DNA of 27,264 nt, from the NCBI GenBank assembly GCA_003509545.1, contig DOLC01000059.1:1-27264 (forward strand), read 5' to 3'. Source of the DNA: Peptococcaceae bacterium. Its GTDB lineage: Bacteria > Bacillota > DSM-521 > Neomoorellales > Neomoorellaceae. Each line of letters opens with the position of its first letter. The stretch's first letter is position 1. Of the stretch, positions 1-6,410 are shown piece by piece. Under the pieces are notes generated by a model, which saw nothing but the letters and a program-made list of their open reading frames with translations, had not been told where the DNA came from and ran no database searches. Made by a program: the position numbers and the translations under genes.

Positions 1-42
1 GATATTGGCGTGACTGGAGTCAGACGTGTGCTCTTCCGATCT
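1..42. other. Illumina index-adapter sequence (artefact)
   Basis: This is the reverse complement of a TruSeq-type indexed adapter: it ends in the familiar GCTCTTCCGATCT and carries ATTGGC where the index lies, the reverse complement of the GCCAAT index seen at the other end of the contig. One T is missing from the expected GGAGTTCAG. It is not genomic DNA, and short ORFs crossing it should be ignored. Confidence 0.97.
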
Positions 43-221
43 AGGCGAAAGGCGGAGGCAGGCCCGAGGCCATGGATGGCCGAGGCCGGCAACTGAGACA
101 GGAGGTCGAATTTGCCGGGAAGCCTGCCGGAGCCTTGAGCCAAGCGCTAGTTTGGCCCGCGAGGGAAGCCATAAGCGAGCGAAAGCCAAGCAGGCCTGGG
201 ATCAAAACTGGGGATACGCCA
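43..221 (+). repeat. Interspersed repeat, copy A (left end missing)
   Basis: Right part of the repeat family also seen at 3354, 15812, 17349 and 27023. It contains the RNA-like core (outer helix 57-63 with 122-128; inner helix 86-92 with 112-118; GGA-containing apical loop near 100), then the conserved AAGCCAAGCAGGCCTGG arm, and ends in the terminal inverted repeat GGGGATACGCCA (210-221). That end is almost the exact reverse complement of the left end of copy B (TGGCGTATCCCC). The left end is lost at the adapter junction. No coding sequence is supported here. Confidence 0.8.
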
Positions 222-479
222 GCCGGTTGACGGGTTGACGAGCAACCAGGACCCACTTGAAAGAGGCGGTCGTTAACATAATATTTCACCCTAAGGGAGC
301 ATCGCATCCCCGGTGGAAAGGCTCTATTGGAAAGGATACGCCCTGGCAGTCAAGGGCATGGATTATCTAGCCTGGTAGCCATAATTTGGGTTTCGCCCCG
401 AGGCAAGGCGGTCACCCATGAGTAAATAAAAGGTACTGGTGAGTAAAGCATACCCTTACCCTAGATCGCCTGATATACC
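222..479. other. Intergenic stretch with nothing recognised
   Basis: About 260 bases between repeat A and the next promoter. I see no ORF with family resemblance, no tRNA and no clear terminator. The only structure noted is a short tandem GTTGACG at 227-240, directly beside the repeat end, which could be part of an old target duplication. Confidence 0.5.
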
Positions 480-508
480 TTGACAACCTGCACACGGTGC
501 TTTATGCT
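480..508 (+). promoter_or_regulatory. Sigma-A type promoter of the HTH ORF
   Basis: TTGACA (480-485), a 17-base spacer and TATGCT (503-508) form a near-consensus vegetative promoter. Transcription would begin around 515, just before the start codons of the small HTH ORF. Confidence 0.7.
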
Positions 509-532
509 GGGAATAAGAAAATCCTGTGATGG

Positions 533-865
533 ATGATATTGGAACGCCAAATGAAACACGGTGGTCTCGATTATCCGGATCGTATCAGACGACTGCGGGC
601 CCGCTTGGGCTTGAGCCAGAAACGCTTTGCCAAACTCCTGGGTGTTTCCTTTACTTCTGTCAATCGATGGAAGAACGGGCAGGCTCGGCCCAATCGCTTG
701 GCCTGGAGCCAGAACCTGCGGCTGGAAATGGAGGGAGCGGACGCCTTCCTTCTAAAAAATAGTGTCGGGTGCGGAGGCGCGGCCGGTCTCGTGAGCGACG
801 AGGCTAAATTGCAAACGCCTCCGCCCCTAATTACGGTAACTCGTGCTTCCCCACAACCTTCCTGA
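533..865 (+). CDS. Small XRE/HTH_3-type DNA-binding protein, possibly a truncated gene
   Basis: Residues about 15-65 form a helix-turn-helix of the XRE (Cro/CI) type: RIRRLRARLGLSQKRFAKLL is followed by GVSFTSVNRWKNGQARP. The pattern 'GVSFxSVNRWxNGxxxPxxLAW' is one I associate with N-terminal HTH domains of larger helicase or restriction-type proteins, so this may be a remnant of a longer gene; that is inference. After about residue 75 the frame runs through a GC-rich hairpin (767-827) and the protein loses any family-like character, so the real product may be shorter. The start is uncertain: ATG 533 is used here, ATG 551 is an alternative, and neither has a strong ribosome site. A good promoter lies at 480-508. 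It is a lone gene, and its target is unknown. Confidence 0.55.
   Translation: MILERQMKHGGLDYPDRIRRLRARLGLSQKRFAKLLGVSFTSVNRWKNGQARPNRLAWSQNLRLEMEGADAFLLKNSVGCGGAAGLVSDEAKLQTPPPLITVTRASPQPS
767..827 (+). repeat. Large nested inverted repeat
   Basis: GCGGAGGCG (771-779) pairs perfectly with CGCCTCCGC (816-824), extended by GGG/CCC across one bulged base. Inside it CTCGT/ACGAG forms a second hairpin with loop GAGCG. No T-run follows, so it is not a standard intrinsic terminator. It overlaps the tail of the HTH ORF and could be a terminator of another type, an mRNA structure, or the scar of a lost element. Confidence 0.55.
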
Positions 866-907
866 AATGTTTTTCAAGTAATTTTTAAAGAGAGGAGTGG
901 CTTTAGA

Positions 908-3199
908 TTGGGTATAAAGCGGTTCTGGCTTTTGCTGGTGACCTTGATAGGGGCTCTGGTGTTGGCTCCCCTGGGCCTGGCGGCTTCTGGTGCGGATAGG
1001 CCGGTGGCGGGGCCGGCGGTTTGTATAGAGGGGCGTCCGGTTACCAACTGGGAAATACCTCCACAGTTTTACCAGGGCTGCCTTCTGGTGCCAGTGCGGC
1101 AACTGGCCCCTTCCCTGGGAGCGGTGGCGAATTGGGACGGCTCCAGCCAAGAAGTGGTAGTTAGTTCCCCCAAGGTTACCGTGCGTTTTCAGATAGGCAG
1201 CACAGAAGCCGCGGTGAACGGGGAAAAGGTGATTTTACCTGCACCGCCCATCATCAGGGAGGCTCGGACCTTAGTACCCTTGCGCTTTTTGGCCCAGACC
1301 CTGGGCTGGAGGGTGAAATGGAACGCGAACACCCAGACGGCCGATCTCTTAGGGCTGCCGGAGAGGGCTTATATAAATGCCTTTCCCGGTCGCCTCGCCT
1401 TCACCAACGATAACTGTCTCTGGCTTCTGGACGGAAGCACGCCGGGAGCCGCCCCGGTGCAGGTGACTGAAAAGGGGGCGGTGGAGATTTTAGGTTGGTC
1501 TCCCGACGGTCAATGGCTGGCCTACTTGTGGAGGAAAACGACGGAGCATTATTCGGGCAAGCCCTACCTCTGGGTGGTCCGGTTCGACGGCAGCAACAAC
1601 TACCAGGTAGATTCCAGGCCCGTTATGGGGGAGCCGGCCTGGTCCCCCGTGGCCAACGTTCTGTCCTACAGCACCCAGGGGCCTGGGGGCGGTTATGCTC
1701 CTGATATGAACTTAAAGCTGGCTACAATAGAAGAGGGAGGGACGAGGGTTATACGCCTCCTCCCGGATAAGAGTGAACTGGTGGAGGATCTTGCCTGGGC
1801 TCCTGACGGCCAGAGCCTGGCCATAGCCCTACCCCGTACCGGGGAGTTGCCGTGGCGGATAGAACGCCTGGGTCTTACCGGGGAGCGTACCCTTCTGCTA
1901 GAGGGGGCGGAAAAGGGGGCCGAGGGAGAGGATGAATACCTGCGGGTTCCCTGGGGCTTAACCTGGTCCCCCAACGGCCGCTACCTGGCCTTTTACTTGC
2001 TTTTTAATTCCGGTTCGCTAAATGCCGACGGCGTGCCTTTGCAGGTCTTAGACTTGGAGCAACACAGGCTAATAGACCTGGGAACCTCTCTGCCCTACCG
2101 CCAGTGGTTAGCCTGGTCCCCTGACGGGAATAGCTTGGCCTTCATCCAGGGTGCTGGGCGGGAGGCGACCGAGAACAAGCATCTAGCGGTGGTCTCTCTT
2201 CCCGAAGGGGAAGTTGCCTCTTATGGCCAGCCGGGTACGACAGACTCCCAGCCTTGCTGGCTTCCTCTCCCATGGGGTCCAGGGGTGCTATTTGTCCGGG
2301 GACTGGAAAGGGAGGGGGAGACCAAGACGGGCACTGAAGCGCTGTCGGGAGATCAGCGCATCTGGTTGGCTAAGGAAGGGCAGGTGCGACCATTGACCCA
2401 AGGCACTCCCGACACGGCCGATTGCTATCCTTATTTTTCCTCTGCCACCGAAAAGCTCTACTTTCTACGGCTGAACAGCGCTACCAGCGGGACGTTCTGC
2501 CTCCAACCCCTTCAGGATGGGCGGGTGTTGGAGTTGGTGCGGCACATAAGCGGTTCCCCAGGCTTCTACGGCAACTATCATCCGGCCTGGGTAAGCTTTT
2601 ACTATCTTGGTCCCGAGGAAGGAGATATCATGCGCTTTACCGGTAAGCTGGTGGAAAGCTACGTCGAGGGGCGCCACCTGGAGCTAGAGACCCGGGAAGT
2701 AGAAGGAGGCTTCCTGGTAGTCGTCCCTACCAACAAAGAGTCAGCCGCTTACCTGGAGAAATATCTGTGGCAGGAGGTCACGCTGGAGGGGACCCTCTCC
2801 CACAAGCCCAACATTTACATGCGGGGACCGCTGCTTAGGGTGGAAACGGTCCTGCCAGCAGCCTTAGGGGAGCCTAGGAAAGCACTGCTTACTGAGTTTT
2901 CCATCGAGCCACCCGATTTTGTGGTTAAAGGGAAGGACTTGAGCCGGGTGGAGATTTGGGCGGTGCCCACGGGCACCGGGATTATGGAAAAGGACCTATA
3001 CCAGCTGGGTCTGGCTCGCCTGCAAGGAGAAGTTGAAGGGCAGCAGATATGGGCCTTCCCCCTGCCCCGGGAAACCATAATGGCCACCCATATCTTTGCG
3101 CAGGGTTATGATGCCGATGGTCAGCTGGTGGGGAGGATTTACCTGCCCTTTACCGGGGTCACGGAAATCAACCAGGCCCTGGGCACTGGGGAGGAATGA
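908..3199 (+). CDS. Secreted copper-amine-oxidase-N-domain / WD40-like beta-propeller protein
   Basis: 763 residues. TTG start chosen because GAGAGGAG lies about 10 bases upstream. Residues 1-30 are a signal peptide (two basic residues, a long hydrophobic stretch, then LAASGA), so the protein is exported. Residues about 45-150 match the 'copper amine oxidase N-terminal' stalk domain (LLVPVRQLAPSLGAVANWD, then TLVPLRFLAQTLGW), which in these bacteria is an extracellular module, not an enzyme. Residues about 190-480 contain at least five TolB/PD40-type blades (LGWSPDGQWLAYLW, LAWAPDGQSLAIAL, LTWSPNGRYLAFYL, LAWSPDGNSLAFIQ). The last 200 residues are not recognised. Role is probably cell-surface binding; the ligand is unknown. 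It is monocistronic. Confidence 0.8.
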   Translation: MGIKRFWLLLVTLIGALVLAPLGLAASGADRPVAGPAVCIEGRPVTNWEIPPQFYQGCLLVPVRQLAPSLGAVANWDGSSQEVVVSSPKVTVRFQIGSTEAAVNGEKVILPAPPIIREARTLVPLRFLAQTLGWRVKWNANTQTADLLGLPERAYINAFPGRLAFTNDNCLWLLDGSTPGAAPVQVTEKGAVEILGWSPDGQWLAYLWRKTTEHYSGKPYLWVVRFDGSNNYQVDSRPVMGEPAWSPVANVLSYSTQGPGGGYAPDMNLKLATIEEGGTRVIRLLPDKSELVEDLAWAPDGQSLAIALPRTGELPWRIERLGLTGERTLLLEGAEKGAEGEDEYLRVPWGLTWSPNGRYLAFYLLFNSGSLNADGVPLQVLDLEQHRLIDLGTSLPYRQWLAWSPDGNSLAFIQGAGREATENKHLAVVSLPEGEVASYGQPGTTDSQPCWLPLPWGPGVLFVRGLEREGETKTGTEALSGDQRIWLAKEGQVRPLTQGTPDTADCYPYFSSATEKLYFLRLNSATSGTFCLQPLQDGRVLELVRHISGSPGFYGNYHPAWVSFYYLGPEEGDIMRFTGKLVESYVEGRHLELETREVEGGFLVVVPTNKESAAYLEKYLWQEVTLEGTLSHKPNIYMRGPLLRVETVLPAALGEPRKALLTEFSIEPPDFVVKGKDLSRVEIWAVPTGTGIMEKDLYQLGLARLQGEVEGQQIWAFPLPRETIMATHIFAQGYDADGQLVGRIYLPFTGVTEINQALGTGEE

Positions 3200-3227
3200 T
3201 AATGATATAGTTTTAATGATATAGTTT
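3200..3227 (+). repeat. Perfect 14-bp tandem duplication after the stop codon
   Basis: TAATGATATAGTTT occurs twice head to tail (3200-3213 and 3214-3227), immediately after the TGA of the propeller gene. It is AT-rich, unlike its surroundings. No function is evident; a replication-slippage event is the simplest reading. Confidence 0.85.
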
Positions 3228-3353
3228 AAGTAGGCCGTGTTAGCTGTAAGGCGAGTGCCTACATACCATGCTCCTGTGGAAGACGACGAAATCCTCGCCG
3301 GCCTGCTGTAAGGGGTGCTGGGCCGTTAGAGAAGATATACCAAGGCCAACAGG

Positions 3354-3620
3354 CTGGCGTATCCCCACTTTTTCCAGGGGAGGCCTGCTTGGACTTGAAA
3401 GCGAGCGAGCAAGCCTTCGCGGCTAGCCCAGGCTTTAAGCTTTGGCCGAAAGCGGAGGTGGGGTCGAGGAGAGGAGGTCCGAGACCGGCCCATCGGCAAG
3501 GACGCCGATTGGGCCGGGAACCCCGCTTTAAGCTTTGAGGCCGAGACAAAAGTCCTGCCCGCGAGGGTTTCTGGAGCGAGGAAAGCCAAGCAGGCCTGGA
3601 AGAAAAACGGGGATAGCTCA
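3354..3620 (+). repeat. Complete MITE-like interspersed repeat, copy B
   Basis: The only full-length copy (about 267 bp). The ends are imperfect terminal inverted repeats: TGGCGTATCCCC at 3355-3366 against GGGGATAGCTCA at 3609-3620, followed inward by GGCCTGCTTGG / CCAAGCAGGCC arms. It is flanked by direct repeats GGCCAACAGG (3344-3353) and GGCCAACCGG (3621-3630), which look like a target duplication. The middle folds as an RNA-like core: GGTGGGG 3457-3463 with CCCCGC 3521-3526, CCGGCCC 3485-3491 with GGGCCGG 3511-3517, ATCGGC 3492-3497 with GCCGAT 3504-3509, and loop AAGGAC. No transposase is encoded; small ORFs across it are not credible. Confidence 0.8.
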
Positions 3621-3633
3621 GGCCAACCGGTTA

Positions 3634-3662
3634 TTGACGGTAATCTACGGCTATGCTATACT
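3634..3662 (+). promoter_or_regulatory. Promoter of the infC-rpmI-rplT operon
   Basis: TTGACG (3634-3639), a 17-base spacer and TATACT (3657-3662) make a strong vegetative promoter. It begins only 14 bases after the right end of repeat B, so the repeat has landed just upstream of a translation-factor operon. Confidence 0.85.
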
Positions 3663-3667
3663 AGCGC

Positions 3668-3783
3668 AGGAAAGTAGAAGCCATCCGCTTCTCACCTTAC
3701 AGCCACAGGCTGGTAAGGTCGGCGCCCGGTGAAAGAAGGGGTTTAGTTGTATGAGCGGGTGGAGGGCACCCGCTTTCTTTGTG
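3668..3783 (+). promoter_or_regulatory. L20-type leader with attenuator terminator
   Basis: Between the infC promoter and infC lie several hairpins: GAAGC/GCTTC, then ACCTTAC/GTAAGGT enclosing AGCC/GGCT, and finally an intrinsic terminator GCGGGTG (3755-3761) / CACCCGC (3767-3773) followed by TTTCTTT. Position and layout match the ribosomal protein L20 leader, in which excess L20 binds the RNA and favours premature termination. Autoregulation by rplT, encoded downstream, is inferred from that family. Confidence 0.8.
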
Positions 3784-3815
3784 CTGGGCGGAATTTCATC
3801 TGGAGGTGACGGGTT

Positions 3816-4325
3816 ATCAGCAAGGACTGGAGGGTGAACGGAGAAATCCGCGCCCGGGAAGTACGCCTGGTCGGAACCAACGGCCAGCAGCTGGGCATCA
3901 TGCCGTTGCGAGAAGCTCTGCGCATAGCCCATGAGCAGGGGCTGGATTTAGTGGAAGTGGCGCCTCAAGCTCGACCACCGGTCTGCCGGATTATGGATTA
4001 TGGGAAATATAAATATGAGCAGAGCAAGCGGGAACGTGAAGCCAGGAAAAAGCAGCGGATTATCGATGTTAAAGAGGTAAAGCTGCGGCCCGGCATTGAG
4101 GAACATGATTTCCAGGTCAAGGCCCGCAATGCCCTTCGCTTTTTGGAAGACGGCGACAAGGTCAAGGTGACCATCATGTTTCGCGGCCGCGAGATTTCCC
4201 ATCCCGAGCTGGGAGAAAAGCTTTGTTGGCGTTTGGCCGACCAGGTATCGGAGTTAGCCTCCGTTGAAAGGCCGCCCAAGCTTGAAGGGCGCAATATGGT
4301 CATGATATTAGCGCCTAAGCACTAA
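3816..4325 (+). CDS. infC: Translation initiation factor IF-3
   Basis: IF-3 binds the 30S subunit and checks start-codon and initiator-tRNA pairing. The protein shows the family's N-terminal block (NGEIRAREVRLVGTNGQQLG), the VCRIMDYGKYKYEQ linker region and the C-terminal domain ending NMVMILAP. I place the start at ATC 3816, which gives SKDWRVN directly after the initiator, the N-terminus known for Bacillus-type IF-3. A perfect GGAGGTGA (3802-3809) lies six bases upstream. The GTG at 3834 would leave the N-terminus short and has no suitably placed ribosome site. A rare start codon is a known means by which infC self-limits its own translation. First gene of infC-rpmI-rplT, behind the L20-type leader. 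Confidence 0.95.
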   Translation: MSKDWRVNGEIRAREVRLVGTNGQQLGIMPLREALRIAHEQGLDLVEVAPQARPPVCRIMDYGKYKYEQSKREREARKKQRIIDVKEVKLRPGIEEHDFQVKARNALRFLEDGDKVKVTIMFRGREISHPELGEKLCWRLADQVSELASVERPPKLEGRNMVMILAPKH

Positions 4326-4349
4326 CCCAAAAATAAGAGGTGGATAAAT

Positions 4350-4550
4350 ATGCCCAAGATGAAAACCCACCGCGGGGCCGCCAAGCGTTTTCGCTTTACG
4401 GCTAAGGGAAAGATCAAGCGGGCCAAGGCTTTTAAGAGCCACCTTTTGGGGGGGAAGAACGCCAAAAGAAAGCGCCGCTTGCGCAACCCCGATCTGGTTT
4501 CTTCTGCCGACCGGCGGCGGGTGGCCAGGTTGTTACCGTATGGAGCATAG
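4350..4550 (+). CDS. rpmI: 50S ribosomal protein L35
   Basis: 66 residues, the normal length for L35. The family start MPKMKTHRGAAKRFRFTAKG is intact, followed by a lysine/arginine-rich body and the LLPYG end. L35 is a small basic component of the large ribosomal subunit. Ribosome site GAGGTGG precedes the ATG. It lies 24 bases after infC and 16 before rplT, in the conserved operon order. Confidence 0.97.
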   Translation: MPKMKTHRGAAKRFRFTAKGKIKRAKAFKSHLLGGKNAKRKRRLRNPDLVSSADRRRVARLLPYGA

Positions 4551-4566
4551 AGGAGGAAGGTAGAAT

Positions 4567-4932
4567 ATGTCCAGGGTAAAACGTGGTGTAACCAAAAGAC
4601 GTCGTCACAAAAAGATACTAAAGCTGGCCAGAGGTTACTTTGGCGCTAAGTCCAAGCTGTTCCGGGTAGCCAACCAGCAGGTAATGAAATCCCTGATGTA
4701 TGCCTACGCTCATAGACGTAAACGTAAAGGAGATTTCCGCAAGCTATGGATTGCCCGGATTAACGCGGCCGCCCGGCAGAATGGCCTTACTTACAGCCGT
4801 TTCATCAACGGATTAAAGCAGGCCGGGGTGGAAATCAATCGTAAAATGCTTGCCGATATGGCCGTCAACGATGCCCAAGGGTTTCGGCAGTTAGTGGATA
4901 TCGCCAAGGAAAAGCTGGGAGTTGGAGCCTGA
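4567..4932 (+). CDS. rplT: 50S ribosomal protein L20
   Basis: 121 residues, close to the usual 117-119. It begins MSRVKRGVTKRRRHKKILKL and contains the conserved GYFGAKSKLFRVANQQVMKS and RKRKGDFRKLWIARINAA blocks. L20 is needed for early assembly of the large subunit and, in Firmicutes, represses its own operon by binding the leader RNA; a leader of that type is present at 3668-3783. AGGAGG precedes the ATG. The end runs to within five bases of the trkA start. Confidence 0.97.
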   Translation: MSRVKRGVTKRRRHKKILKLARGYFGAKSKLFRVANQQVMKSLMYAYAHRRKRKGDFRKLWIARINAAARQNGLTYSRFINGLKQAGVEINRKMLADMAVNDAQGFRQLVDIAKEKLGVGA

Positions 4933-4936
4933 TCCT

Positions 4937-5590
4937 ATGAGAAAGCAATTTGCTGTAATCGGCCTGGGGCGTTTTGGGGCCAGTGTGGCAACTGCCTTGG
5001 CACGCATGGGGTGTGAGGTCGTGGGTATCGATGCGGATGCAGCCAAGGTAGAAGCTGTGATGAATGAGATTACCCACGCTATCCAGGCCGATGCGCGGGA
5101 TGAAGAGGCCCTGAAGGCCGCCGGGGTCCGCAATGTTGACGTAGCGATAGTTGCTATCGGGGAAGACGTAGAAGCCAATATTTTAGTAACTCTGATCGTG
5201 AAAGAGATGGGCATTAAGTGTGTGGTGGCCAAAGCTTTAAATGATCTCCACGCTAAGGTGTTGGCCAAAATCGGGGCGGACAAGATTGTTTTTCCCGAGC
5301 GCGACATGGGGATAAGGGTAGCCCGGGCCCTGGCGGCGGGAAATGTGCTGGAGCACATTGATCTTTCACCAGAATACAGCATCGAAGAAATCGCAGCGCC
5401 CCACCGGCTGGCCGGGAAGACCCTGGCGGAGCTGAATTTGAGGGCCAAGCACGGAGCCATGGTGATGGCCATCAAACGCAAGGAAGAGATTATCGTAGCT
5501 CCGGGGGGAGATGATGTTATAAGGGTAGGAGATATTTTGGTCCTCCTGGGACCCACCAAAGTCCTGGAGCGTTTTCAAGAGCGAGAGTGA
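4937..5590 (+). CDS. TrkA/KtrA-type potassium-channel regulatory subunit
   Basis: 217 residues. The N-terminal half is an RCK_N domain with the dinucleotide-binding loop VIGLGRFGASVA and the acidic end of the second strand (VGIDAD); such domains bind nucleotides and gate a Trk/Ktr membrane subunit. Residues about 135-217 form the RCK_C domain (LAGKTLAELNLRAKHGAMVM). Start ATG 4937 is preferred to TTG 4922 because TTGGAG falls about nine bases upstream and the protein then starts MRKQFAVIGLG as in homologues. The partner TrkH is two genes downstream, with a methyltransferase between them. The stop overlaps the next gene's start. Confidence 0.9.
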   Translation: MRKQFAVIGLGRFGASVATALARMGCEVVGIDADAAKVEAVMNEITHAIQADARDEEALKAAGVRNVDVAIVAIGEDVEANILVTLIVKEMGIKCVVAKALNDLHAKVLAKIGADKIVFPERDMGIRVARALAAGNVLEHIDLSPEYSIEEIAAPHRLAGKTLAELNLRAKHGAMVMAIKRKEEIIVAPGGDDVIRVGDILVLLGPTKVLERFQERE

Positions 5591-6408
5591 GTGAACCTGT
5601 GGGAAACATAATTACCTCGCGGGCCAACCGGTATGTGAAATTGGCCCGCTCCCTCTACCGTCGCGCCCAGCGAGAAAAGACGGGGCTGTATCTGCTGGAA
5701 GGAGAGCATCTCATTGTCGATGCTCTGGCAGCCCGGGCGGAGGTGGAGGTAGTTTTTTATGACACTAATTTTCTAAGGGTACCGGAGCACGCCCGGCTCG
5801 TATCCCAACTTCGGGAGGCAGGATACCTCTGCCTGGAGGTGCAGCCGGCGGTTATGCAGAGTATGGCCGCTACCGTCACACCTCCCGGAGCCCTGGCCAT
5901 AGCCAGGCAAAAAAAGGTTAGTTTATCCCAACTGCTGGAAAACCAGGAGGTTTTTTTATTAGTAGCCGATGGAGTTCAGGACCCGGGTAATTTGGGGACT
6001 ATGCTGCGCACGGCGGTGGCTGCGGGATGTACCGGTGCGGTTTTAACCAGGGGCACGGTGGACCCGTACAACGAAAAAGTCGTGCGGGCCACTATGGGTG
6101 CTCTTTTCCACCTCCCGGTGGTTACGGGCATCCAGGCCCAGGAGCTGGCTTGCCAGATGAAGGAGAAGGTTAGGGTGATAGTGGCCCACGTGGGTGCTAC
6201 CCGTCCCTACTACGACTGCGACTACTGCGGAAGGGTGGCAGTGGTCCTGGGCAATGAAAATAGGGGTCCTAGTCCGGAAATACTAAAGCAAGCCGAGGCC
6301 CAAGTGAAAATCCCTCTTTGGGGGCCGGTTGAATCTCTTAATGTAGCGGTGGCTGCCGCTATTTTGCTTTATGAAGCGGCTCGCAGGCGCTATGCCGGGG
6401 AGGTTTAA
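5587..6408 (+). CDS. SpoU/TrmH-family RNA 2'-O-methyltransferase
   Basis: 273 residues. The SPOUT motifs are all present: motif 1 DPGNLGTMLRTAVAAG, motif 2 VVLGNENRGPS, motif 3 IPLWGPVESLNVAVAAAI. Before them is a substrate-binding domain that begins ITSRANRYVKLARSLYRR. Family members methylate a ribose in 23S rRNA or tRNA using S-adenosylmethionine; the precise target cannot be read from the sequence. GTG 5587 overlaps the TGA of trkA, implying coupled translation. It separates trkA and trkH, an arrangement often seen in the infC-to-pheST region of Firmicutes. Confidence 0.9.
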   Translation: MSEPVGNIITSRANRYVKLARSLYRRAQREKTGLYLLEGEHLIVDALAARAEVEVVFYDTNFLRVPEHARLVSQLREAGYLCLEVQPAVMQSMAATVTPPGALAIARQKKVSLSQLLENQEVFLLVADGVQDPGNLGTMLRTAVAAGCTGAVLTRGTVDPYNEKVVRATMGALFHLPVVTGIQAQELACQMKEKVRVIVAHVGATRPYYDCDYCGRVAVVLGNENRGPSPEILKQAEAQVKIPLWGPVESLNVAVAAAILLYEAARRRYAGEV

Positions 6409-6410
6409 AC

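Noticed and set aside
3535..3732. Short ORF spanning the end of repeat B and the infC promoter
   Set aside because: It would cover a promoter and leader hairpins; no domain is recognisable.
4891..5559. 222-residue minus-strand ORF
   Set aside because: Antisense to trkA; Ala/Ser/Thr-rich composition typical of a shadow frame.
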